From CAZQVN01 sp964596775 (GTDB lineage: Bacteria; Eisenbacteria; RBG-16-71-46; JABDJR01; JAWXBZ01), in assembly GCA_964596775.1 (NCBI GenBank), contig CAZQVN010000001.1:62001-126000 (forward strand): DNA of 64,000 nucleotides. The letters run 5' to 3'. This document shows, piece by piece, positions 1 through 9,375 of the stretch. The first letter of the stretch is position 1. Every line of letters starts with the position of its first letter. The translations under genes and the position numbers were made by a program. The notes below the pieces were generated by a model. It was not told the origin of the DNA. It ran no database searches and worked only from the letters and a program-made list of their open reading frames with translations.

Positions 1-3000
1 TCTTCGCGGTCAGCGACGCGGCGAGCGCGAACGCCCTGACCGGCGGCACGGTCTTCACGTTCTTCTTCATCCCGATCGCCTCCACGCCGCCGGCCATCTC
101 CAACACGTGCCTCGCCGACTACCCGACGCTGGGCCTCGACGCGAATGCGCTCTACATCGGAACGAACAACTTCTGCGGTTCCCCGTCGCAGACATTCAAC
201 AGCTCCGACGGATACGTCGTCCGCAAGTCCTCGATCATGGGTGCCGGACCGCTCGTCGTCACCGTGTTCCGCGGGATCGTGGCGACGTCAGCCAGCGCCG
301 GCCCCTACACGCCCCAGGGCGTGGACAACTTCGACCCGTCGGCCGGCGAAGGCTTCTTCATCGGCGTCGACAACGCCACGTTCGGCACGCTCATGATGCG
401 CCGCGTGTCCAGCCCGGGCGGCACCCCGTCCATTTCCGGGAACATCTCCATCACGGTGCCCTCGACGAGCTTCCCGATCCGGGTGGAGCACCTGGGCAAC
501 ACCGGCGGCGCGAACGGCCGGCTGTCGGCGCTCGACGACCGCCTCTTCGCGGCGCATATCCGCAACGGCAAGCTCTGGACGGCCCACAACATCGGCGTGA
601 CGAACACCGGCGCCACGTCGGGCGCGACGCTCACCCGCAACGCGTCGCGCTGGTATGAACTCAACGTTCCACCGGTCAGCGGCACACCGACGATCGTCCA
701 GTCGGGAACCGTGTTCACCCCCACGGGAACGAACGTCACGACGGCGCGCAGCTACTGGATCCCCTCGATCCTCGTGTCCGGCCAGGGGCATGCGGCCATG
801 GGCTTCAGCGTGGCCGGCACGAACGAGCGGGCCAACGCGGCCACGGTCGGCCGGCTCGTCGGCGACACCGGCGGCACGATGCAGACGCCCGAACTCTTTT
901 CCAACAGCACCACCGCCTACAACCCCCCGAGCGACCCCGGCGGATCCAACGGCCGGCGCTGGGGCGACTACTCGTACACGAGCCTTGACCCGCAGGACGA
1001 CATGACGATGTGGACCGTGCAGGAATTCTGCGACGCCACGAACTCCTACGGCGTCCGCGTGGCCAAGCTGATCGCGCCGCCGCCGGCCACGCCGAGCTCG
1101 ATTCCGGATGTCGCCGCCGGCGCCAACCCGGTCAACGTCACGCTGACCGGTGTCAGCGTTTCCGGCTCCGGGTTCTACGATCCCGGCCCGAACCTGGGCG
1201 GCAACGCCGTGAACTTCAACCACATCCAGGTCAACATCCTGAACGGCGCCGCCACCGGCACGCCTCCGACCGTCGTTTCGGCCACCTACGTGAACCCGAC
1301 GACGATCGATCTCGTCCTCGACGCTTCCGCCGCCACGGCCAGCATCGGAGCGGAACGCTACAGCGTGCAGGTCAAGAACCCGGACAACCAGATGATTTCC
1401 GCGGCCATCCTCAGGGTGACCGGCGGCGCGCCCCCGAACGTCACGATCAACCCGGCCGGGCCGAGCCTCGCGGAAGGGAACGCCGGAACGAAGGCGTTCC
1501 AGTTCGCGGTACTGCTCTCGGCGGCCTCCGGGTCTCCGATCACCGTCGGCTACACGACGGCGGACAGCACCGCCACGGCCGCCGACGGCGATTACCAGGC
1601 GGTCACGAGCTCGATCGTGATCCCGGCCGGCGCCACGTCGGACACGATCACGGTCAACGTGAACGGCGACGTCAAGTACGAGAACGACGAGTACTTCAAG
1701 GTCACGCTGACCTCGGCCACCGGCGGGACGCTCACCGATCCGAAGACTGCGGTCGGAACGATCCTGAACGACGACCTGCCGCCGAACATGTTCATCGACA
1801 ACGTGACCCAGGTGGAAGGAAACGCCGGAACGACCCAGTTCGCGTTCACGGTTACGTTGACCGAGGCGAGCGGACTGCCCGTTTCCGCCAGCGCAATCAC
1901 CGTCGACGGGACGGCCACGGTGGCCAACAACGACTACCAGCCGGACAGCCTGTTCGTGAGCTTCGCGCCCGGTGAAACGTCGAAGCCGGTCGACATCAAC
2001 GTCAACGGCGATCTCACGCTCGAGGCCGACGAGGTGTTCTCCGTCCTCCTGATCAACCGGGTCGGAGCGGGCGTGGGCGACACGCTCGGCACCGGAATGA
2101 TCCTGAACGACGACGCGGTCCCCACGCTCGACATCGCCGGCTACTCCCAGTCGGAAGGAAATGTCGGAACCCAGGCGTACGCGTTCGTCGTCACGATCTC
2201 CAATCCGACCGACCAGGCCGTCACCGTTCAGTACCAGACGTCCGACAGCACCGCCACGTCCGGGTCCGACTATGCCGCAACGAGCGGCATGCTCACATTC
2301 CCGGCCAAGTCCGCTGATCCGGACACGATCATCGTCTTCGTGAACGGCGACACCTGCGCCGAGGGAGACGAGGTGTTCCAGGTCAGGCTGTTCAATCCGA
2401 CCGGCGGCGCGGTGCTCGGCACCGACACCGGCATCGGCACGATCGTCAACGACGACGCGCCGACGATCAACGCCGCGGTCGTCGCACCGAACGGCGGCGA
2501 GACGTACTACATCGGCGCCATAGCGATCCTCGACTGGAACGTCACCGGCGCGGCCACCGTGGACCTCCGCCTGTCGCGCGACAACGGGCTCACCTGGGCG
2601 AACCTGGCCACGGGAATCCCGAACAGCGGATCGTACAACTGGACCGTGACCGGCCCCGCCAGCGTGGATGCGCTGATCGAGGTCCGGGCCACCGATGCCT
2701 GCGGCGTGGTGTCCGACCGGAGCGATGCCACGTTCATCATCGCCAGCCCGACCTCGGGAGTCCATCCGCTCGGCCCGATCTCCGAGTTCCGGCTTGGCCT
2801 GATCCATCCGAACCCGTCTTCGGGGGCCACGACCGTGGACTTCGAACTCCCGCGGGAAAGCCGGATCCGGCTCACCGTCGTCGATCTCCAGGGGCGTGAA
2901 GTGGCGCGCCTGGCCGACGGCACGTTCGGCGCCGGTCGCTACCAGGCCTCCTGGAACGGTCGCACCGAGCAGGGACCGGCGGCGATGGGCGTGTACTTCG

Positions 3001-3056
3001 TGCATTACGAGGGGGGCGGAAAGAGCTTCACGCAGCGGCTTGTTCTCGCGCGCTGA
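1..3056 (+). CDS. Secreted multidomain protein with Calx-beta repeats and C-terminal sorting-type domain (5' end missing)
   Basis: The reading frame is open from base 3, so the gene starts before the window and its signal peptide is not visible. The first 1.4 kb encodes a beta-rich region with no family I recognise. Three tandem Calx-beta domains follow at about 1438-1773, 1792-2115 and 2128-2457, each beginning with an EGN-[AV]-GT motif and ending in ILNDD or IVNDD. An Ig-like domain (APNGGE, then SRDNGLTW) lies at about 2485-2745. A FlgD/T9SS type A-like domain closes the protein (HPNPSSG, VVDLQGREVARL, SWNGRTEQG, GVYFVHY). Calx-beta modules are extracellular, often Ca-binding adhesion modules, so this is probably a surface or secreted protein. 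A perfect hairpin terminator follows the stop. Its exact role is unknown. Confidence 0.85.
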   Translation, partial: FAVSDAASANALTGGTVFTFFFIPIASTPPAISNTCLADYPTLGLDANALYIGTNNFCGSPSQTFNSSDGYVVRKSSIMGAGPLVVTVFRGIVATSASAGPYTPQGVDNFDPSAGEGFFIGVDNATFGTLMMRRVSSPGGTPSISGNISITVPSTSFPIRVEHLGNTGGANGRLSALDDRLFAAHIRNGKLWTAHNIGVTNTGATSGATLTRNASRWYELNVPPVSGTPTIVQSGTVFTPTGTNVTTARSYWIPSILVSGQGHAAMGFSVAGTNERANAATVGRLVGDTGGTMQTPELFSNSTTAYNPPSDPGGSNGRRWGDYSYTSLDPQDDMTMWTVQEFCDATNSYGVRVAKLIAPPPATPSSIPDVAAGANPVNVTLTGVSVSGSGFYDPGPNLGGNAVNFNHIQVNILNGAATGTPPTVVSATYVNPTTIDLVLDASAATASIGAERYSVQVKNPDNQMISAAILRVTGGAPPNVTINPAGPSLAEGNAGTKAFQFAVLLSAASGSPITVGYTTADSTATAADGDYQAVTSSIVIPAGATSDTITVNVNGDVKYENDEYFKVTLTSATGGTLTDPKTAVGTILNDDLPPNMFIDNVTQVEGNAGTTQFAFTVTLTEASGLPVSASAITVDGTATVANNDYQPDSLFVSFAPGETSKPVDINVNGDLTLEADEVFSVLLINRVGAGVGDTLGTGMILNDDAVPTLDIAGYSQSEGNVGTQAYAFVVTISNPTDQAVTVQYQTSDSTATSGSDYAATSGMLTFPAKSADPDTIIVFVNGDTCAEGDEVFQVRLFNPTGGAVLGTDTGIGTIVNDDAPTINAAVVAPNGGETYYIGAIAILDWNVTGAATVDLRLSRDNGLTWANLATGIPNSGSYNWTVTGPASVDALIEVRATDACGVVSDRSDATFIIASPTSGVHPLGPISEFRLGLIHPNPSSGATTVDFELPRESRIRLTVVDLQGREVARLADGTFGAGRYQASWNGRTEQGPAAMGVYFVHYEGGGKSFTQRLVLAR

Positions 3057-3150
3057 CGGATCCGACCGGCGGGAGGGGAAAGCCTGAGGGTCTCTTCCCC
3101 GCGAGCGGGTCGGTACTTCCGCGCGGTCGAACCGGTGAATCGAAATGAAG

Positions 3151-3190
3151 CGAGGCGTCCGTGATCAGGTCACGGACGCCTCGTTTATTT
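3151..3190 (+). terminator. Rho-independent terminator, perfect 14-bp stem
   Basis: Bases 3151-3164 and 3170-3183 are exactly complementary around a 5-nt loop, and TTTATTT follows on the plus strand. It ends the Calx-beta gene. The opposite strand has CTTCATTTC after the same stem, so it may also stop the convergent minus-strand gene ending at 3185. Confidence 0.85.
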
Positions 3191-4678
3191 GCGCGGGCTT
3201 TCGTGCCGGGGCGTCGCGATTCCACCCCCGCCGTACACCGGGGACACATCGAGCCACATCGGACCCAGCGCCCAGTGGCGGATCAGGATGGCGGGTCCCG
3301 CGACGACCGGATCTTCCGCAAGGAAGTGCGTGATCGCCCCGTGCGCCGCAACGAGCGGGCCGAACGTCCGGTTGACCGCCCTGGGAAGAAGCTGACGGCG
3401 GGCGATCAGTTCCTCGCGCACGTCGAAGGCCAGTTCGCTGCGCAGCCGCTCGACGAAGGCCGCCGCGTCGAGATCCGGATAGCACTTCCGAAAGCTGTCC
3501 AGTCCGCCGGGCACCCAGTCCAGGGCCTGGACCTCCACGGCGGCGGTGTCGGCGTCGAAGCCGAGCGACCCCGCCAGGAGCGCCCCCTGGGGATCCGCCG
3601 GCGACGAAACGTCGACCACGATGTCCCGCCCCGCCCCTTCCACGTGAACCCGCTTCACCGCGGCAAACTCGGTGGTGCCCAGACGCGCTGCCACGTGTTC
3701 GCCGATGCCGGCCAGCGGCAGGGTGATGTCCACCGGAAGCCGGATGTTGCTTTCGGAAATTCGGACAACCGGATCCGGCAGCGCGGCAATCGCGAACGTT
3801 CCCGGTTCGCCCACGTACATGGACGGATTCGTGATGAACGAAACCCGGAGGTCCAGTCCGTTTCCCTCGCCCCCGATAGGATCCGCTTCGATCCGGACGG
3901 GCGCCCACCGGATCCAGACCTGGCGCTCGAAGATATCCTGGGGTTCATGGAGCGCCCCCCAGGCGCTTTCGATCAGGGGCCGGATGCCGTCGAACCGCTC
4001 GACCTCGTCCGTGAACGCCGCTCCCGCCGCCTCGTGGAACACGTTCTGCACGGTGCGCTCCAGAAACCGCGTGAAGTTGTGGCCGGGCGGAATCGGCTTG
4101 CAGCGGAGCGCAAAGATGTCGGCCTCGGGCTCGAGCCGGATGCCGAGCTTCCACCCGTCGTCCCAGCCGATCCGGCCGCGGTATCCCATGGCGATGCCGA
4201 TCGGTTCCTCGGGAGTGCCGCACCGGGCTTCGGCAATGTCGTAGCCGTTTCGTCCGCGGAGATGGAGCCAGTAGCGTGTATGGAACGTCAGCTTGAAGTC
4301 GATTCCATCGAGGACCAGCTTCACCGAGTCGCGATCCACGGCATAGCGGATTTCCAGCGAGTCGTTGTAGGTGATGAATCGATCGGGCGACCCCGTCGTG
4401 CGGGGGATGCGCGCGTCGACCCGGGCCTCGATGTCCGCCAGGGAAATCCGCGTTTCGAAACGGATGACCGAGGTCTTCGGCATGGAGGAGTGGCGGGTCG
4501 ACGGGATCTGTTCCGCCGACTCGCCCGCGCCGGATTCCGCAGGGGCTGCGGCATTTCCGGCGGATGAGGCTGCGGCGGTCCCGACACCAGTGGCGGTCCA
4601 GAGTACGTGCAGCAGGAAAAAAGCGGGGAGCACCCCCGTGGATGCTCCCCGCCGAATGAATCTCCGGTCGCTCGTCAT
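3185..4678 (-). CDS. DUF4403-like exported protein
   Basis: This 497-aa protein has an N-terminal Arg-rich segment and a hydrophobic stretch (about residues 14-36) that looks like a signal peptide. After a Ser/Ala/Glu-rich linker, the body begins with VIRFETRISLADIEARVDARIP, the kind of opening seen in DUF4403, a family of beta-rich envelope proteins with two related halves and a possible TULIP-like lipid-binding fold. Assignment is by pattern recognition only. The upstream secreted gene ends 5 bases before this ATG, so the two look like an operon. The ATG has no good ribosome-binding site, and a terminator-like hairpin lies inside the first 60 bases. A GTG at 4633 is a possible later start. 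Confidence 0.65.
   Translation of the reverse strand: MTSDRRFIRRGASTGVLPAFFLLHVLWTATGVGTAAASSAGNAAAPAESGAGESAEQIPSTRHSSMPKTSVIRFETRISLADIEARVDARIPRTTGSPDRFITYNDSLEIRYAVDRDSVKLVLDGIDFKLTFHTRYWLHLRGRNGYDIAEARCGTPEEPIGIAMGYRGRIGWDDGWKLGIRLEPEADIFALRCKPIPPGHNFTRFLERTVQNVFHEAAGAAFTDEVERFDGIRPLIESAWGALHEPQDIFERQVWIRWAPVRIEADPIGGEGNGLDLRVSFITNPSMYVGEPGTFAIAALPDPVVRISESNIRLPVDITLPLAGIGEHVAARLGTTEFAAVKRVHVEGAGRDIVVDVSSPADPQGALLAGSLGFDADTAAVEVQALDWVPGGLDSFRKCYPDLDAAAFVERLRSELAFDVREELIARRQLLPRAVNRTFGPLVAAHGAITHFLAEDPVVAGPAILIRHWALGPMWLDVSPVYGGGGIATPRHESPRK
4617..4650 (-). terminator. Terminator-like hairpin within the 5' coding end of the DUF4403-like gene
   Basis: On the minus strand GGGGAGCA (4650-4643... 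read from the complementary arms 4643-4650 and 4625-4632) forms an 8-bp stem with a 10-nt loop, followed after GC by six T residues (4622-4617). It would end transcripts of the upstream secreted gene (4684-5343) but sits 28-60 bases inside the downstream reading frame. Confidence 0.6.
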
Positions 4679-4683
4679 TCAGT

Positions 4684-5343
4684 CTAAAGGTTCAACGACT
4701 TGATGGCGCCCCATGTCTTCGGCTCGATCGGCACGACCGGCTCGCGAACGTCCGGCACTTCCGGCTCGTCGCCGGCCGGATAGTTGACGATGTCCGTCTG
4801 GAAATCGGTTCCGGACGGGGCATCGTACTGCCAGGTGTGGAACCATCCGCTGCTGACCGTGATCAGGCGCGGCGCGGTGGAGAAGGAAAAGATCTTCGTT
4901 TCACCCGGCATGACGCCGTTTCCGGTCGACTTACGCAAGTCCCATTCCACAGGCAGGCCGGAGCAGCAGTTGACCAGCCACGGAGCCATCGGATCGATGT
5001 CGCCGATGTCGGGCACCGCCACCGGCAGCGCGAGTTCGAATCCGGAAAATCCGTTCGTCGTTCCCGGGATCGGGTCGAACGTGAAATTGCGGACGATGTA
5101 CGTCCACCAGTACTTGCTCGTGTCGCCGAAATAGTTGTTGTAGACCTTCACGTCGATGACGCACACGCCGTAATTGTGTGTATTGGAAAAAATGAGTGCG
5201 GCCGGCGCGTTCGGCTGGGGAGGATCGTGCGGCTTGATGACGCGGTTCGGCTGCTCGATCTGCGGCGGATACGTTCCGGCGATGGCCAGACCGGCCACCA
5301 GCAGAGTGGAGAGCGCAGCGGAAGTCAGAAGCATTCGTTTCAT
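4684..5343 (-). CDS. Secreted hypothetical protein ending in a TWGxIK motif
   Basis: This 219-aa protein has a clear signal peptide (MKRMLLTSAALSTLLVAGLAIAG) and a strong Shine-Dalgarno sequence, GGAGG, 6 bases before the ATG. The mature part is rich in aromatic residues, with a Cys pair (NCCSG) that may be disulfide-linked. I recognise no domain. The last residues, EPKTWGAIKSLNL, resemble the C-terminus of the unrelated secreted protein at 13126-13716 (PATWGGIKARHGD), which suggests a short sorting or anchoring tag. It precedes the DUF4403-like gene by 5 bases and could be co-transcribed with it, subject to the hairpin between them. Confidence 0.75.
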   Translation of the reverse strand: MKRMLLTSAALSTLLVAGLAIAGTYPPQIEQPNRVIKPHDPPQPNAPAALIFSNTHNYGVCVIDVKVYNNYFGDTSKYWWTYIVRNFTFDPIPGTTNGFSGFELALPVAVPDIGDIDPMAPWLVNCCSGLPVEWDLRKSTGNGVMPGETKIFSFSTAPRLITVSSGWFHTWQYDAPSGTDFQTDIVNYPAGDEPEVPDVREPVVPIEPKTWGAIKSLNL

Positions 5344-5593
5344 GTGTTTCCTCCGATGAAGATGTCGGGGTGCAGAGCAGCGGACGACCGGAAGATTAAC
5401 TGTGCCTCTTGGGACAAGGTAGAGTCAAGAATAATTCTATCCAAATCGACTTCAGCTTGCGCCCGATCCCGGCGGCCGGTGCACCGGGATCGCTGGGTGT
5501 GACCATGCTTGTGGTAACACGCACCCTGTGACCCGGCGGTGATCCCCGCCAAACCCGCGTCAACTGCGCCGCATCGTGTTTCCGACCATAGGC
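5344..5593. other. Intergenic spacer
   Basis: This holds the strong ribosome-binding site of the 4684-5343 gene and a 9-bp hairpin (5464-5472 with 5484-5492) lacking a T-tract. No coding region or convincing promoter was found. Confidence 0.5.
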
Positions 5594-6517
5594 TTAATAC
5601 GCGATCTCCCAGGCTCCCGACGGCGACTTCACCACGACGAGCCGGGGCGGAAAGACGCCGAAAAGAGCCATCCCGGCACACATCTGCAGGTCCTGGTCGG
5701 TCACCTTTTCGAAGGCGGCCGGGTCGGCGGGAAAGAACAGCATGCCGTCCTTCGCCTCGATGACGACCTCGGGCCCGCCGGTCACGGTGAACTTCATCCC
5801 GTCTTCCGGCACCGCGGCGATCCTCACCCCGGCCTCGTACACCTTGTCCAGGCACTTGAGCTTCTTCAATTCCTCGAGGTTGATGTTCTCGTTCGCCGAG
5901 AGGATCGCGTAGATCCCGGAGAAGTCGGGCTGGAACGCATCGATGCGCGACTGCACGAGTTTGGCGAGCGCCCCCTTGTCCGCGGCGGCGATGTCCTTGA
6001 CGGGCGCGTAGTGGTGCCACGGCAGGTCCGTGGCGAAACCGGACGCGTCGAATTCGTGCGAGACGACCACGGAACCGGGGCCGCTCTTGTCTTCCTTGCC
6101 GGCTCCGGACATGTTCGTGGACGATCCGCCCGTCTCATCCCCCTCTTCCGTCACCGTGTCGGTCACGAGGGCCCAGTGGAGGCGGGCCGTGTAGGCCTGT
6201 TTCGGATCCGCCGGCGTGAACTCCACCTTGATCGTGTTCTTCCCCTTGCGGACCGCCGGTCCGAGGGAGGCCACCGGGATCCACACCGCGGGAGCCACCT
6301 CGCGCTCCTCGAACATCACCGGAAGCTCCTCGGCGGCGATCTCCTGTTCCGCCACGGGCATCTGGTTGAGATAGATCTTCGCAACGCCGGCGACCGCCTG
6401 CACCTGGTCGGCGGAGGTGTCGCCCGTGAACGGCGTGAACTTGAACTCGACGTTGATGACGTCCGCGAACGCCGTTGAGGACCAGAGCAGCGCAAGAACC
6501 ATGGCAATCCTGAGCAT
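5594..6517 (-). CDS. Secreted hypothetical protein
   Basis: I start this gene at the ATG at 6517 because it opens a signal peptide (MLRIAMVLALLWSSTAFA) and has GGGAG 8 bases upstream; the upstream in-frame extension looks non-coding. The 307-aa product has an N-terminal beta-sandwich-like region with a VRKGKNTIKVEF segment, the phrasing typical of a galactose-binding-like or carbohydrate-esterase accessory domain. A Ser/Gly/Glu linker and a C-terminal alpha/beta part follow. No catalytic motif is recognisable. It diverges from the cohesin-like gene at 6763, and the shared intergenic region holds an inverted repeat. Confidence 0.65.
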   Translation of the reverse strand: MLRIAMVLALLWSSTAFADVINVEFKFTPFTGDTSADQVQAVAGVAKIYLNQMPVAEQEIAAEELPVMFEEREVAPAVWIPVASLGPAVRKGKNTIKVEFTPADPKQAYTARLHWALVTDTVTEEGDETGGSSTNMSGAGKEDKSGPGSVVVSHEFDASGFATDLPWHHYAPVKDIAAADKGALAKLVQSRIDAFQPDFSGIYAILSANENINLEELKKLKCLDKVYEAGVRIAAVPEDGMKFTVTGGPEVVIEAKDGMLFFPADPAAFEKVTDQDLQMCAGMALFGVFPPRLVVVKSPSGAWEIAY

Positions 6518-6619
6518 TTCGTTGACTCCCGTTACTGTGTTTCCGCCTCCCGGCACAAAGCCGGCATCTCTTGCCCGCTCCGTGATTTCCTGCGGAATAG
6601 TAGCCGAACGTCTCCAAAT

Positions 6620-6633
6620 TTGACCACGGTCAA
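6620..6633. promoter_or_regulatory. Inverted repeat TTGACC-N2-GGTCAA, possible operator
   Basis: Two exactly complementary hexamers separated by two bases lie between divergent genes (5594-6517 minus, 6763-9267 plus). The shape fits a dimeric regulator site, but no regulator gene is adjacent, so the role is inferred. Confidence 0.3.
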
Positions 6634-6762
6634 TACACCCGGGGGCCGCGGTCACCATACTGGGAGCCTGTCTCAGCCCGAACCCCGCCCGGGGTCCGTG
6701 CCGCTCTCTGTCGCCTCGCCAGGCTCCCGGCCCGGAAGGGGCCAACCGATGGAGGTTCTACC

Positions 6763-9267
6763 ATGGGCTACACCGAACGCACGCCGCTGCATCCCCGCTT
6801 CAACGCGAGATCGCTGTTCTGTCTGATGGCGGCGATCGCCCTGATCGCCGGTCCGGCCGTATCCGGCGCCGCTGTGCACACCGCGCGGCTCGGAAGCACG
6901 ATTCCGGCCACCTTCGACCAGACACCCATGACCGCCACGACCGCGGAACAGTTCATCGGCGGCGGCTCCTGGCACTTTCTGAAAACCGTGGCCAACTCCT
7001 CCAAGTGCAACATCTACCTGAGCACCGACGTGGCGTTCGGCGTGGCGGTCAAGATGGACGACATCGCGTCGATCACGTTCAGCACATATAATGTCGCCAA
7101 CCCCTCCCCGATCGAGTTCTACCTGAACATCTACACGAAGGGAACGGCGCACGGCTGGTACGACCAGAGGCTGACCGCCGAGCCCTATCTCAAGAACGCT
7201 CCGGCCTACAGCCCCGTGCTCGGGAGCTGGGTCACCTGGACCACGGATTCGCCCGGAGAGCTGACGTTCAACGACAGCAACAACTCCGGCAATTTCGGTT
7301 TCTACGGAGCGCCCACGCTGGCCGACATCCAGGCCGGCGCCATCAACTGGTCCACCTGGGGCGCCAACCCCACGTCCGGATCGGCCTCGGCCACCCCGTA
7401 CGATTACGGCCCCAAGGAGGTCCTGGCGTTCAGCATCCAGACCGGGTCTGGCAATCCGTCGTTCGACAGCTACATCGACGCCGTCACGATCACGATGATG
7501 AACGGCGAGGTGTACGTGTTCGACCTGGAAGTGGACGACATCGTCACGCCGGGGCCGGCGGCCACCTGCATCACGCCGACGAATCCGTGCATCTCGATTC
7601 CGTTCGACATCGCCCGGGCCACGACCGCCGACATGCGCGGCTACAGCGTCACGTTCAAGCTCAGCCCGGAGCTCATCCTGTGCAGCGGCATCGCGAGCGT
7701 CACGGAAGGCTCGTACCTGAGCAGCATCGGCGGCACGCACTTCCAGGTCCTGGACAACGGCGGCGGCTCCTACACCGTCGACTGCGCGATCCTCGGCCTC
7801 CCCTGCGGAGCCACGGCGGCCTCGGGGAACCTGTTCAACATCGACGTCAAGAAATCGGGCGCGGACGGCACCGGAACGGTCAAGGCGGACACGCTGATCG
7901 CCCGCGACTGCATCAACCAGCCGATCCCGGGTGACGGCGGGGCGCCGCTGTCCATCACGATCGATTCCGTGGCACCGACCGCCATCACGAACCTGGCGGC
8001 CTCGCAGGTGAAGCTCGGCAACGACTCGGACGGCACGACGAAGATCACGCTCACGTTCACCGCTCCCGGTGATGCCGCGGTCACCGAGGTGTACCGGGCC
8101 GGCTTCGGCGACTATCCGGAGTACGACGACGGAACCGGCGCCGTGCCGGCCACGCCGTCCTACCCGCCGGGACCGCCGTGGGCGCTGACCGGGGTCACCG
8201 CCACCGGGCAGATGGACGAAACGACGGCGCGCGACTTCTGGTACTTCGTGGCGTTCACGAAGGATTCGTGCGGCAACGTGTCCGCGGTGTCCAACAAGAC
8301 CGGCGGCACGCTGAACTACCACCTCGGCGACACGCACAACGGTTCGACGAACTGTGTCGGCGACAACCTGGTCGGCACGCCGGACATCAGCCATCTCGGG
8401 GCCAACTACGGCGTCACCGGGCTCCCCTACGGCGACCCCCGGAACTGCCTCGACGTGGGTCCGACGACCGACAACTTCGTGAACGCGCGGCCGACCACGG
8501 ACAACAAGATCCAGTTCGAGGACCTGCTGATGTTCGCCATCAATCATGGAACGGTGTCGAAGCCGTCGGCGCGGATCGTCGAGCGCGGACCGGATGCGCT
8601 GTCGGTCCGGGTTCCCGAGATCCCCGCGCCGGGACGCGAATTCGACGTCGTCCTCGACCTCGCGGCGGGCAACAACATCCAGGGATTGAGCCTCGACCTC
8701 GGCTTCGACGGAACCGTCGTGGAGCCGGTGGCCGTGATCTCCGGAGAGTTGATGGACCGCCAGGGCGCCCAGGCCGTCGTGCTTTCGACCGGAGCCGCCA
8801 ACGTGGACGCCGCGATCCTCGGACCGGGCGCCACGCTCAGCGGCGAGGGAGAGATGGCCCGCGTCACGTTCCGGGTGATCGCCGCCGGCGACCCCGCGAT
8901 CGGAATCGCCCGCATCGAGGCACGCGACCCGTCCAACCGGCCGATCGAGATCGGCACGACCGGCGCCGATGCCGGCGTGAAGCCCCCGGCGCGGACGTTC
9001 CTCGGAGCCGGATACCCGAACCCGTTCAGCGCGGCCACGCGGATCCCGATGAGCCTGCGGGCCGGCGGGAACGTGCGGCTGGACGTGTTCGACGTGGCAG
9101 GGCGTCACGTCCGTTCGCTGGTCCGCGGTTTCCGGGAAGCCGGAAATTTCGAGATCGAGTGGGACGGTCGCGACGACGCCGGACGGAACGTGCCGTCCGG
9201 AATGTACGGAATCCGGTTGACCACGCCGGATGCCAGGGATACGCGGACCGTTCAGATCGTGCGATAG
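6763..9267 (+). CDS. Secreted protein with cohesin-like and dockerin-like regions and C-terminal sorting-type domain
   Basis: The ATG at 6763 has GGAGG 7 bases upstream and opens a long signal peptide (hydrophobic core about residues 20-34). The 834-aa product has a lectin/PEP-CTERM-like N-terminal beta domain (to about residue 250). A cohesin-like domain follows (about 265-400, with DIARATTADMRGYSVTFKLS), then a fibronectin type III-like segment (about 400-520) and a dockerin-like pair of helices (about 525-600, VGDNLVGTPDISHLGANYG and TTDNKIQFEDLLMFAINHG). A second cohesin-like domain (about 615-735) and a FlgD/T9SS type A-like end (GYPNPFSAAT, DVFDVAGRHVRSL, WDGRDDAGRNVPSG) complete it. 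It is probably an exported surface protein whose cohesin/dockerin pieces are structural. A strong terminator follows. Confidence 0.85.
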   Translation: MGYTERTPLHPRFNARSLFCLMAAIALIAGPAVSGAAVHTARLGSTIPATFDQTPMTATTAEQFIGGGSWHFLKTVANSSKCNIYLSTDVAFGVAVKMDDIASITFSTYNVANPSPIEFYLNIYTKGTAHGWYDQRLTAEPYLKNAPAYSPVLGSWVTWTTDSPGELTFNDSNNSGNFGFYGAPTLADIQAGAINWSTWGANPTSGSASATPYDYGPKEVLAFSIQTGSGNPSFDSYIDAVTITMMNGEVYVFDLEVDDIVTPGPAATCITPTNPCISIPFDIARATTADMRGYSVTFKLSPELILCSGIASVTEGSYLSSIGGTHFQVLDNGGGSYTVDCAILGLPCGATAASGNLFNIDVKKSGADGTGTVKADTLIARDCINQPIPGDGGAPLSITIDSVAPTAITNLAASQVKLGNDSDGTTKITLTFTAPGDAAVTEVYRAGFGDYPEYDDGTGAVPATPSYPPGPPWALTGVTATGQMDETTARDFWYFVAFTKDSCGNVSAVSNKTGGTLNYHLGDTHNGSTNCVGDNLVGTPDISHLGANYGVTGLPYGDPRNCLDVGPTTDNFVNARPTTDNKIQFEDLLMFAINHGTVSKPSARIVERGPDALSVRVPEIPAPGREFDVVLDLAAGNNIQGLSLDLGFDGTVVEPVAVISGELMDRQGAQAVVLSTGAANVDAAILGPGATLSGEGEMARVTFRVIAAGDPAIGIARIEARDPSNRPIEIGTTGADAGVKPPARTFLGAGYPNPFSAATRIPMSLRAGGNVRLDVFDVAGRHVRSLVRGFREAGNFEIEWDGRDDAGRNVPSGMYGIRLTTPDARDTRTVQIVR

Positions 9268-9294
9268 ACTTTCGTCCCGCGTTTCCAGACCTGG

Positions 9295-9328
9295 GTGCCG
9301 GCGGTCGAAAGGCCGCCGGCACTTTTTT
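9295..9328 (+). terminator. Rho-independent terminator
   Basis: A perfect 10-bp stem (9295-9304 with 9313-9322), an 8-nt loop and six T residues follow the cohesin-like gene. Confidence 0.9.
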
Positions 9329-9375
9329 GTGACGGGCGCGTGGCGGACGCGGCAAACCGGTGATACCATCGCGCC

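Noticed and set aside
288..3005. A 905-codon open frame antisense to the Calx-beta gene
   Set aside because: It mirrors the plus-strand gene in a GC-rich region, is rich in Arg/Gly/Asp with no domain, and has no ribosome-binding site. The plus strand has recognisable Calx-beta domains.
5464..5492. A 9-bp hairpin considered as a terminator
   Set aside because: No T-tract follows on either strand.
6763..9267. A cellulosome scaffoldin or enzyme
   Set aside because: No glycoside hydrolase module, only two cohesin-like domains and a degenerate dockerin, and no dockerin enzymes nearby.
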